This document shows positions 54,030-64,000 of a stretch of DNA of 64,000 nucleotides, in pieces. The DNA comes from Flectonema sp. DT1601. Its lineage: Eukaryota; Euglenozoa; Diplonemea; Diplonemida; Diplonemidae. Within the stretch, counting starts at the first letter, position 1. Each line of letters begins with the position of its first letter. A program made the translations under genes and the position numbers. The stretch spans positions 1,003,501 to 1,067,500 of the forward strand of contig OZ025800.1 in the NCBI GenBank assembly GCA_964019425.1, in the 5' to 3' direction. The notes under the pieces were generated by a model. It saw nothing but the letters and a program-made list of their open reading frames with translations. It searched no databases and was not told where the DNA came from.

Positions 54030-57017
54030 ATCAAATTTGTCTGCTAATGTGTGTATTATTATAATCGTTTTTGGGAAAAAGCAATTTTTACCTACCTGGG
54101 ATTGGTTGTTGAACCATAAAAAAAAAAAAAAAAAATTAAAAAAAAAAACTGCTGGTAAAAAGTGTAAAATAGTTTTTGCCGTAAATCCTCCTTTTGAGTA
54201 CACTTTACTGATTCTTCTATCGAATCTTTTTTTTTTATAAGACACTTCAGAAAAAGTATTAATTTAACATCCACATGTCAACTCATTAAGGTGTAGGAAA
54301 AACACTTGTAAATAAAACTAGGGAAAAAAAAACCTGAGCATTCCCAATTTTCTTTTTATATATCCTCGGCCGTACGTAAGTAAAGTAATAAAAACAACAG
54401 TAATAATAATAATTTATTTATTTATTCCTTCTTAAACGTCCCTTTAATTTATTTTATTTTGAATTATTGTTGTTGTCGATGTGTTCAGTTGACTTGGATT
54501 GCATTCCAATCCGTTTCCATTGATGCTTTATGCTCTTACTCTTCGTATAGTCTTAACGATTTGCAATAGCAATATCGATGGAGGGTGGGCTAAGTTTATA
54601 TCAGTCGTGTATTTTGTGCTGTTTTTTTTTTTTTTTTTTTTTTTTTTTCCACACACATCTTGAATAGACAAAAAGTATATACGCCCGAGTGTTGCACTCG
54701 AAGGCTGCTTGTGTATTTTTTTCTTTGTCATTTTAATAATTTTTCTTTTTTTTTAAAAAAATAAATTGCATGCTTCGATCAAGACTTGCAAACCTCCTTT
54801 GGCTTGTATCAGCCAAGTCGGTTCACGGTTTCGTGCAAAGCATATTTAGCTGCAATTTAAGTGAAGGTATTTATTTTTTTTTCCGAATCTTAAATACGTG
54901 TTTTACCGCCAGCGCTTTACGTCAACTTTTTTTTTGATTTTAACGAGTTGTTTTCGATAGTATACGAACAAGAAAAAAAAAAAAAAAAAAATAAAATAAA
55001 AAACTCTAATAAACAAAGAGAGTTAAGAAGTTTTTTTTTTTTTTGTTCTTTAAAAAGTCCCAAGAAATGATAAAACTCGGGATATGAGATATGCAAACCG
55101 CTTTTTATCATTTTAGTTTTTTTTCTTCTTTTTTTCCTCTTTTTTTTTTTCATTCTCCCCTTCATGGGGGTCATTACTGTAGTCGCTGTGTCCTTAGTCA
55201 AGTTATCTTTCTTGTTATTATGGTAACATACAGCTATAAATTAGTCAATAATTTCCAACGTTCTTAATGAAGTCAATCATATTTTAAGATTGTTTTTGTC
55301 ATGTTTTGGTGTAGCAAAAAAAAAAAAAAAAAAAAAAAAAAGACCTTTTTTGGTCTTTTTTTGTTATCGTTGTTTAATAGTAAGAAAATCTCCTGTTACT
55401 GTATTAGCTTTTTTTTTAAAAAAATTTTTTTCTTGCCTGTAGTGTTTTTTTTTTTTTTTTAAAATTCGTCTAACTTCTGTGAGTTAAATCTCTAACTTTT
55501 TTTTTTTTTTTTTTTTTTCTTAAAATTACACATTTAAGTTAGTACGCAGTCATGCATCATATCTTTTCGGCACTTTTGCTGATAAGTTGTTCTCCAGATT
55601 CTTTTTTTTCCCCTTCAAAGTTCAAAAATAATTAAAAAAAAAAAAAAAAAAGAATATTTTTCAGAAAAGGGTTGAATTACATCACTCGACACAAAAAAAA
55701 ACAATATACACACGAGACTTACATCAAGCAACCCGTTCTGTGTCAATGAAAATGACACGGAGATTGCTGTCGTTGCAAGTTATTTTTTGGTTTTCTAAAA
55801 TAACTGTCTTCCTTGTAACGTATATATTGGTTGCTGTATTATAATAATAAAAAAAAAAACTTAAAAAAAAAAAACAAGTTAGGTTTAATAATTAAAGTTT
55901 ATCGGCAAGAGAAGTCCTACTTCACCTTCCTTTCTTAAATGACGCAAAGGTGATATACAACCTCTCTCTTTACTACTAACTGAGTTATGGATGCATATGT
56001 GCTGTTATATAGAGCTCCACATTCATTTCTTGAATAGCGATAGGCGCCTTCCTTTTTCACGCAAAATTTCTCCCTTCCCAACCCCACAAAACTTTTTGTC
56101 ATGCTTCTCAGTTTTACTTTCTTTACTTATCTTGAGTACTGTTTTAAGTTCATCAGTGCTGAGAAAAATGGAGGAACTTTAGTTGTTTCGGTATGTGCTT
56201 GTTTCCTTTCCCCTTCAAAAAAAAACCCTTCTCGGAGTCAATAAAAGTGAAGCATATTCGCCAAAATATTGACTTGTGTTACTCCTATTCGGTTTAATCG
56301 GAATTTGACTTTTAAATGAACTTTTCCCCAGCCCTTTTCATTGCAACCAGGTTTAGCCGAACCCTATATTCGTTTTAGCTGGTTTCAAGTTGCTTTATAT
56401 TTAATCATAGTATCAAGTTACCGCCCTGTTGTGTCTGAACTGACTACAGATGGAGTGTATCGAACGCAAACCAGAATAGTGAGGAATATGCAAAAAAAAA
56501 AAAAAAAATTGTGAAGTTTTTTTTTTTTTTTTTTCAATTGTTGTATTTTTTTCTTACTTCTTTTTTACTTACATCATTTATGTATTAAATCTTTTTTATT
56601 ATTAAATCTATATAAAAGGTTGTAGTCGATATGAGAGTCGTCTATCGTCCGTTACATTACAAAAAGTGCAGAATCCTTACAAGGAGTTGCCTTACTCCCT
56701 GGGCTTGGCAAGAGTTGAAAATCCTTGGATCTATTACCTGATGTGTGAATCCTGTTTTTCCTTTTCCCTTCTCATTCTTTTCCTTCATCATTGTTTCATC
56801 TTTATGTGTGTTTTGTCATACCTTTAGCTTTTGCGGCTTCACATTCTTTTTTTTTTTTTTTTTTTGGCCGTTTAATTCTTTTTCTTCCGGATTTTGTCTT
56901 CTCTTCTGCGCTTTAGGCGCCAAGGCAAGTCTCGTGAATGGTCGCTCGGTTTCTCCTAGTTACCTAGTCCGAAGCAGTCATACACACAAAATAATGAATG
57001 CTATCCTGAATTTTTTA
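50386..57017. other. Homopolymer-rich region without recognisable genes
   Basis: Over 6.6 kb with many A or T runs of 15-30 (for example 50707-50731, 54004-54027, 54621-54648, 55317-55341). All open frames here are short and dominated by Lys or Phe homopolymer codons. Items seen: a GCAACC/GGTTGC hairpin at 51620-51638, a hairpin of RAAAAGACC/GGTCTTTTT type near 55337-55362, and R4 at 56341-56425. Host genes with many small exons could be hidden, but I see no family signature. Confidence 0.55.
56341..56425 (+). repeat. Dispersed repeat R4, copy 2
   Basis: Partner of 31999-32082. Starts TTGCAACCAGGTTTAGCC and ends ATCAAGTTACCGCCC. Confidence 0.65.
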
Positions 57018-58687
57018 TATATTAGTCATTCCAAAAATAACCGGCCGCGAAAACCAGTTTTGCTTCGAGCAGCCATTGGTCAAAAATGCATCCATTTTCG
57101 AGATTTTTTACGAGGTGGAAAGGTTCGGCCCCAATCTCTGATTTTACGCGGTGGGATTATTTTTTTTTCACTTTTTTTACTGACCGTTAGAACCCGACAG
57201 GTGCGTTATGGGTACTAAGAGAATGTCACTGTCGGCATGGAAAAGTTAATCCTGTTGCTGCATTTAATTTTTTTCTGGAAAAAAAAGGGAAATGCATCAG
57301 AGATTGGCATTTTTTCTCGTAACTACACTTATTATTCCCTTAAGCACCAGCTTAAACTTCTCTCAATGAAGTGTCACACGTGCCACGAGATGCCAGCTGA
57401 GTGCTCCTCAGACAACTACAACTGCACCTCGCACACTAACGCGAAAAGACGGAATCCGAAGTTCAACAAGCTTCTTGAGCCACTTCGCGGTAGTCTTGAA
57501 ATCCCGGCGTATGCTCCTCTGCGCTCAATCTGCAACGCTTGCTACTAGCGAGCAAAAAGGCTGACTAGTGATCCGCATTACGCATCCGTCAGTATCCCTG
57601 CAGAGCCGATCAATCCGGAACCGCTCTCAGATATTTTTGAACGCGTGAAAGAATCAGTTCCTGCTGTCCGTTCTCAGTTTTTGAGACTCTGTCTCACGCT
57701 AGGCTACACTGATAGCCAGATTAATGCCCATGTCAGGGATTCTTCAATGCGTAAGCAGCTACAGAGGCTGGAACAGCACGATCCCTCCCAATCAGTAAAG
57801 CAGCGCAGCCAAGACAGAGATATCTGGAACTTCTGGATTTCCAATGCACGCCCTGAGTCAAACCGCGTGGTCCTCAGCAAAGACTACATAACCGGCGAGA
57901 CAAGTAAAGAAACAGTCCTCTATGTAAGAGAACCATACCTTGCCTTGTGGAGTGCCTTCTGCAGAACTCACACAGCTATCTCATATCCTCAGTTTTGTGA
58001 CAAAAGGCCTGCTCATGTCAAATCTTGTCCGAATAACCCTCGATGCCGTTGCAGGTGGCACATGCAAATTGCACTTATCCTTCCTGCTTATATAAGACTT
58101 GTGGGCCTGAGAAGATTTCAGCTAACCCGCTTGAGTGACCACCTACCACTCATACTATGTCGAGACCCGTCTTACAACTGCTTCTTTGGCCACTGAATCT
58201 AGTTCTAGTTCCAGTTTCAGATCGCTGCGTTCAACTAGTTCTATTATCGGTTCATTGCCGGTAGGAAAACGAAGAAAGCCAGCAGTAAAAGTTGCCAAAA
58301 GAGCTAAGCCTAATCAAAAATAAAAATAGGCTAAGTGTAGTGTAAGATGTACAAGGTACTGTTTTGCTTCGAGCAGCCTTTGTAACTGTTTCAGAGTAAA
58401 ACATCCGACCAGGTACGGCCGGATATAGAACCATATACCGATCTTTCATTTTAGCACCCGGGGCAGCCGATTAGACATCAACAGTTCCATTATTCAAAAT
58501 TTTCACCACACAAAAATGTCACAATTTTTTTGAATTTTAGCTGCATTTTTTTGAATCGCAGCGGGAATGAAATCAGCGGTGCAAAAGCGATTAAAATGGG
58601 TATTCGGTTTTAAGTTTTACTCCCTATTTTCACCTATGAAATACTGGAACCCTAAAATGGACGGTTATTTTTGGAATGACTAATATA
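57018..58687 (+). mobile_element. DNA transposon with perfect 26-bp TIRs (1.67 kb)
   Basis: The left end 57018-57043 and right end 58662-58687 are exact reverse complements over 26 bases, reading TATATTAGTCATTCC and on to AATAACCG inward. The outermost TA on each side may be a 2-bp TA target duplication, as in Tc1/mariner-type and related superfamilies. Internally it carries a partial coding region (57366-58196) and a short basic tail (to 58323), but no DDE/D catalytic core was recognised, so it is probably an internally deleted, non-autonomous copy. The perfect TIRs suggest a fairly recent insertion. Confidence 0.85.
57366..58196 (+). pseudogene. Transposon-encoded zinc-ribbon-like protein, interrupted and truncated
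   Basis: It starts MKCHTCHEMPAEC and contains a second CxxC (ICNAC) just before an in-frame TAG at 57546-57548. The same frame then continues to 58196. The later part (YVREPYLALWSAF, YPQFCDKRPAHVKSC, CRCRWH) resembles a segment seen in proteins of eukaryotic DNA transposons, where a region like FxxxRPxHV is followed by CxCxxH. No catalytic domain follows; it ends FFGH. An overlapping frame (58135-58323) ends in a Lys-rich NLS-like tail and may be the C-terminus left after an internal deletion. CG content and codon use differ from host genes nearby. Confidence 0.6.
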
Positions 58688-61600
58688 GTTTTTTTTTTTT
58701 AATGACTTTTGTTGGCAAAATGCTTTCGATCTTTCCTCATTATTTTATTCCTCATTTTCACTTATGATTGGAGTTGACAAGCACCAAGATGGAGCGAGTA
58801 GGAATAGAGGTTGTGATTGAATGCTGGAACTAACTGGTTATTTTCTTTTTAAAGATTTTTCCTTTTCCCCCTCCACCACCAACCCCCTTACTTTAGCTAA
58901 TAATTCGTGTTACTGTGGTGTAATGCACAAGTGTGTTGTACATGACCTCCCGAAGAAAGTATGGGAGTTGTGAAAAAGAAAATTATTATCTTTGTCTTGA
59001 GTAAGGGTTGAGTTCTCTTTTTAGTCTTGTTGATTTCCTTCTCTATTTTACTCATGCGACGGATTAATATTTACAATAGTCCTTATATAAAATAAGTGAA
59101 GGGACATGGATCTGTAATTATCTAGCGTTTACTTTTTTAATTTGTTTATTGCCAATTCATTTTTTTTTTTTTTTTTTTTTCCCCTCCATAAAAAATCTCC
59201 TACACGCCGCAATCCCCCTCACCTTTTTGAGAAAGTATTTCTGGTGTTTTCCATCTGAAAAAAGGTCGAACCTGCTGGGTACGACTGCAAAAAGTACTTT
59301 TGTCAAGAAAAATTACATCGTATCGCAAAATTTAATTTTTGCAGGTAGGTCTGTGTGCTATCTTCTGCCACAATCGGAAAAAAAAAATGAAAAGAAATTT
59401 TTTTTAAATATGTTATTGTTTGCATTTTTTTAATTCTCGGGAAGGAAATCAAAAAAAAAAAAAAAAGAAATTTAAAAAAAAAAAAAAAAAAATAAATGTT
59501 TTCAGTTGCTTTTCTTTCGGTTAACATTAGTGTGACCTGTTCATGTTGTTAGCGATAATCAGTAAAACTGCTTTTTTTTTTTTTTTTTTTTTTTTTTGTG
59601 TTTTTTTTTTGTGAATGTGGAAACAAACTCCTCACAGGATGACTGTATCCTCTGAGAGCGTCTGTTGGCAAACGCTCACGAAAGATATTGCTATTTTTTG
59701 ACTGTTCCCCATTTCAAAAAAAACTTAGTTTCTTTGTTGCCTTCCTGCGTGAATCTAGTTATCTTCCCACAAAGGTCTTATAAAAGGAACCTAATTAATT
59801 TATCGTAGTTTATTTTCCTTTGTTATCCTTTATGGCAATCTCAAATTATGTATCTATATTTATACGGCTAATTCTTTTTTCAGAGCTCTTTCCGACCACA
59901 GGATGAAGAGCGGGGCAGCATTTAAAATAATCAGTCCGCGAAGAATGAAAAAAAATTATTTGCTTGTATTTTATTGTCTCGAACTTACGGAAAAAATTGA
60001 AAAAAACAAAAAAACAAAAAAAAAAGAAGAAAAAGAAAACACTTCATTGGATTTAAATAGAAGCTTCTTCTCTCTGGGATAAGCCACCTTTGCAATGAGT
60101 ACACCTCCGCTTGTGCACACCATTGGTGTTCTCTTTGGCCTGCTTTTGCAGGCCTCTGGCCGATAGACACTCCCTTCCCAATTTTTGTTATAATCAGGTA
60201 AGTATATGTGTCCTTTTTTTCTGGACTTCTGAGAAGGAAAAAAAAAAAAAAAAAAAAAAAAGAATTAGTAAAAAGAAACCCAATGACACAATCCTTGGTG
60301 TTAATTGTGAAAAAAAAAAAAAAAAAATCTTTTTTTCTTTTGGGTTTTTTAAACCAAGCTTCGGGTGATTCTATCCAACTTCCATCCCTTTTTGGGTTTG
60401 CTTATTTTTGTCTTTTTTCCCCTGTTTCTTCTCGAAGAAGCATCTTTACAAGCGAATCCTATTTAGGCTTGAAAATAACATTACGAAAAATGCGAACTCG
60501 TCGGCCAAAAAAGTTTGGTGTGTTTTTTATTTATTTTTTATTTTTATATTCACGCCCTTGTTTTATTATTATGCCGAAAAATATCTCATTGTGTCGAGTG
60601 GACGGACAACAAACTGAATTAGTGTTCTCATTACTGATTTATGTATGTTGCTGCCGGTTCAATTTTTTTAATTAGTTTCCTTTCCCCCCTTTTTTTTTTA
60701 AATTTATAAAACCTAACAGTGATTAATGTGAACTAAACAGGCAAGTTTTATTTGTGTCGTATCTCGCTCCTTTTCTACTTACTCGCTTTTCTTGAACAGA
60801 CAAAGGCTGGAAAAGCGGTTACGTTGTACCCTTTCGGCTGAGCCCATCTGGTTTTTTATAATAAGTATTCTGACCACGCAGATGGTCTGTTTGGGTTGTC
60901 TACTTAGACATTGTGAGGCCACTATTTTGATATATCCATGCTTTTGAAAAAGAGTATTACTACCGCTTATTTATTTCTCATTTCTTTTCACCCCTCCTTA
61001 TTAAGACTCTATGCATGTACATTGTTAGGACCTCTTGTTCTTGTCTTCTCTTGCTCTTTTTTTTCTTCTTTCTTTCGCGGACCTTCTTCATTTTGTTTTC
61101 TTCTTCCAACCCTCAGAAATTCCCCCCTCCTCCTCTTCCTCTTTTTTCTTTTCCCCTCCCAACTATCCAACAGTGATATCATTTTTGCTGTTGCCTCGTA
61201 GCTCTATTGGAGTTAGCCTGATGCTCCTTAGTTTGCTGTATCAGTGATCGACAATATGTAATGTCATGAGCTTCTTTAGTTATCTACCTGCCACAATTAC
61301 TTTTTCAAGGTACAGTTTGTTTGCTGTTGTTAATTGGCAAATAATGAAGTATTTTTCTCCCCTTTTTTTTTCTTTCTTATTTATTTTCTTTTAATGCAAC
61401 CGGTTCTCTTTTTTTTTATTATCTTCTTTATATATTCATTCTGGCCAGACAAAAGTGCATACCCTGCAGCTACTACGTTTCCACTGGTGTTATGGGAAGG
61501 CAGAACAAATGATCTTTTTTTTTTTTTTTTTTTTTAATATTTAAAATTTAAATTAACAAAACTCAGATGCCTATTTGTCGAATAGAAGAAAAAATAAATC

Positions 61601-61709
61601 ATGCAGCGAGCAGCAGCAAGTATTGGTTTCTGCCGTTGAACTTGATTTTCATTCTCTTCCCACAGATGATGCTCTCTACGTCAAAGTATTATGTATATTT
61701 TATTCATTT
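58688..61709. other. Homopolymer-rich region without recognisable genes
   Basis: T- and A-runs throughout (59160-59180, 59574-59597, 60240-60260). A perfect GGCCTGC-TTTT-GCAGGCC hairpin is at 60137-60154. Frames such as 60208-60675 and 60938-61201 are Phe/Lys/Ser homopolymer products. No family signature. Confidence 0.55.
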
Positions 61710-61719
61710 CCCCCTTTCG

Positions 61720-61762
61720 AAACAATACATTTGTATTTTACGTACAAAATCAAACAGTTAAC
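61720..61762 (+). mobile_element. R1 short dispersed element, copy g (5' truncated)
   Basis: Only the 3' 43 bases are present (AAACAATACATTTGT to AAACAGTTAAC). It is flanked by the 10-bp direct repeat CCCCCTTTCG (61710-61719 and 61763-61772). A 5'-truncated copy with target duplication is what reverse-transcribed elements leave. Confidence 0.72.
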
Positions 61763-61772
61763 CCCCCTTTCG

Positions 61773-63700
61773 GATGCAAAATAAAAGCCCGATTACCCAT
61801 TTAATAATTATATCTTATCATTTTCGTTTCTTCCCGCTGATAACTTGAAATTTGAGGTCTTTGGGGACCAAAAAAAAAAATATATCGAATATCGTGTTTA
61901 TCAGCGAATGTAATCAAAAAAAATTATTCTATTTTATACGTACTCATACACAGGTGTGACTGTCGTTCTGTGGAGCTAGAGCTTTGTAGAACAGCATTCG
62001 TACATTCTTTGTCCCCTTTTCCCACTATGCTCTCCACCAATTTATTGTATCGCTGACCACATTTCCTCCGCTCGCTGTCCGCTAGTGGTGTCGTCCGTAG
62101 GTTGAAAAGTTTGTAATTGGTTTTACTGGTTCAAACATTTTCGTTATCACTTAATCGTTCAACTGGTTTATTAAACCAGCATGGTGCTTCATCACAGCGG
62201 AGGCGAGTAGAGCCTGTAGAAAAAAAAACAAAAAAAAACAAAAATAAATAAAAGCGTCTCCCCCGTGCGGTTTATACTTCTGAGTTACTTTACGGATACG
62301 GATTTAAATCTACCCCTCCTCGGCTCCCTCCGAAGAAAAGGAAAAAAAAAACTGATTTATATCGTTGTGTGAAAGGGAACTCATTTGCAGCTTAGGTTTA
62401 TTAAGGCTATCGAACTCGGTGAGAACAGGAAACTCACTCGGGGCATCGGAATAAAAGCTTGCTCATCACACGATCTTCAGCACCGATTTCTTCACCGATA
62501 TCTTTTTTTCATCCCATCTCATAATTATCTTTTTAATACCCAACAGCAGTGTTGATCAGCGCAATGTAATCTGCTCCAGAGCCTGACTAAATTATGGTTC
62601 CCACGTAATCACCTTGTGAAACCTTTACTCAACACTCCCCATGACTATTATATTCTTTAGAAGAACACTCATATCCGGTAAAATCAGCATTCAATGCTTC
62701 ACGTTATAAAATACGTGAGGCAATTTACTGACTTGCTTCACGAGACAAATTGTCCACAGCTGCATTGAAGAAACCATACTTTCTAGTTAGCCTCTAACTA
62801 ACTTCTTTTTTGTGCTGCTGGGGGCTTTTAAAAAAAAAAAAAAAACCATGTTGAATGGCCTTATCTTTCGTTGAACTCAGTCAGAATCCTTTCACACGAG
62901 GGAGTAAATCATGACCGTAAGAAGTAAACGGCTTTCAATCTGAATGGGTTTCTTCTCCGACTACGTCGGTAGAAAAAAAAAAACGTAATTCTCAACCCTT
63001 TCTCCGATCTATTTTTTGTCCCCACACACACAGATCATCATATCAATACAAAAGACTTTCGAGCCTTCGTGCAAAACTGCGGAATAGTATATATTGATAT
63101 CTTGCTATGCCGAGTATATAGCTTACCTTCTGCGGTTTGCTTCCGATTGGCTAGTGTCGGGGGGAAAGAAGGAAAAAAAAAAAAAAAAAAAAAAACGTTT
63201 TTAATAATGCGGTCATTGCCACACGCTCTCTCTTCCCATTTAAAAAAAAAAAATCGCAAGAATTTCTAGCCTGTCATATATACTTTGTGACTGGGCATAG
63301 TGATAGGAGAAGTGAAAGTATCCCATGCTGCAATTCTGGATTTAAATAACCAGTAAAGGAGTGAATTATTTTTTTTGTTGTGTAATTTATTGGTGCATCG
63401 ATTCGTTACATTTGGTGACTGCTTCTGACTAGTCGCTAAGAGTTGCACCTCCTCCATCCTTTTTCCCCAACTTACATATTTTTTGTATTTATTACAAGTT
63501 CATTTTATTATTATTATTCATTTTTTTTCTCTCAGTTTTCTCTCTACTTGGATTGTATCCTGGCTCGTTGGTTAGTTTTTTTTTGTATGACTGAGCTATG
63601 AGATCACCGGTAGTGTAATTGTGTTGGTGAAAAGCTATAAATAGTTGGTTTCACCAATCAGGAGGCGTTTTTTTTTCTTTTGTCGTTGAACTCCTTTCCC
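61773..63700. other. Region without recognisable genes
   Basis: Less T-rich than the preceding 10 kb, but no protein family is recognisable in any frame. It contains R5 copy 2 (62159-62218) and A-runs at 62827-62845 and 63171-63196. Confidence 0.5.
62159..62218 (+). repeat. Dispersed repeat R5, copy 2
   Basis: Partner of 40626-40684. 62163-62179 is a perfect palindrome (CTGGTTTA-T-TAAACCAG), followed by GCTTCATCACAGCGG. Confidence 0.6.
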
Positions 63701-63708
63701 CTTTTAAC

Positions 63709-63786
63709 TAATTGTTAAATTATCGTTATGTTGTTTATGATACAATAAATTTGTATTTTTTTTTACGTACAAAATCAAACAGTTAG
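63709..63786 (+). mobile_element. R1 short dispersed element, copy h (subtype A)
   Basis: It runs from TAATTGTTAAATTATCG to CAAACAGTTAG with a longer internal T-run. It is flanked by imperfect direct repeats CCCCTTTTAAC (63698-63708) and CCCCTTAAAC (63789-63798). Confidence 0.68.
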
Positions 63787-64000
63787 CCCCCCTTAAACAT
63801 AACAACTGAAAGCTAATTTCACTTGTAAACACACGTCACTTTGTATAGTACAAATAAATCCAACGGTCAGGCATCTTGAACCAATCTACAACCTCACCCC
63901 GCTTCATGATGCTTCCTGGGCTGTTGGATTCCCTTTTGTGTGCTGCTTCTGTTCGTTGAAAAGAAATCATGATACTGTGTAGACGGATGTAAAATGTCTA

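Noticed and set aside
52080-54245. Several Lys/Phe-rich open frames on both strands
   Set aside because: They are translations of A- and T-runs with no domain features.
1-64000. Retroviral, LTR, Polinton or other virus-like element
   Set aside because: No reverse transcriptase, integrase, capsid or packaging ATPase motif and no long terminal repeats were recognised in any frame.

Overview
This is eukaryotic nuclear DNA from a protist. It is AT-rich and packed with long poly-T and poly-A runs. Genes are compact, and every gene I can support lies on the + strand. Each ORF start I could inspect has a CAG-type splice acceptor, usually behind a pyrimidine stretch, about 1-40 nt upstream. Two genes contain short GT-AG introns whose donors begin GTATG. 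Shared orientation, a CAG before each ATG, a long tandem gene array, a kinetoplastid-style triple-CCCH protein and a DPY-30/creatine-kinase-like fusion expected in a flagellum together suggest a flagellate, possibly a euglenozoan with spliced-leader trans-splicing and some cis introns. This placement is inference; no rRNA or spliced-leader RNA gene was seen.

Layout. (1) 1-1353: 3' part of an AAAP/SLC38-type amino-acid permease in three exons. (2) 1354-4103: gene-free, T-rich, with one copy of a dispersed hairpin repeat. (3) 4104-29410: exactly nine head-to-tail copies of a 2.80-2.83 kb unit, each carrying one intact gene for an unrecognised 426-434 aa acidic/Ala-Thr-Ser/Lys-rich protein. Units differ almost only in short tandem repeats, and the coding ones change in whole codons. 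(4) 29.4-37.7 kb: a mosaic of segmental duplications with three paralogous genes (ParB/sulfiredoxin-like fold plus C-terminal membrane anchor). Each is preceded by a duplicated 5' fragment of the large surface-protein gene downstream. (5) 37783-40179: that gene, with a signal peptide, Cys-rich ectodomain and GPI-type tail. (6) 41.2-50.2 kb: a normal gene-dense stretch with an F-box/LRR protein, a DPY-30 plus creatine-kinase-like pseudoenzyme, a small Cys/His protein, an M16C metalloprotease and a triple-CCCH protein. (7) 50.2-64 kb: homopolymer-rich DNA without recognisable host genes, containing one 1.67 kb DNA transposon with perfect 26-bp terminal inverted repeats, plus scattered repeat copies.

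Points of most interest: the near-identical nine-copy array of an orphan gene; a docking-domain/creatine-kinase fusion that has lost its catalytic residues; a roughly 90-nt dispersed element (R1) found eight times, all in one orientation, several copies flanked by direct repeats that begin with a C-run; and one R1 insertion at the start codon of the LRR gene where the flanking duplication regenerated the ATG. No virus-like element, rRNA, tRNA or CRISPR array was recognised.
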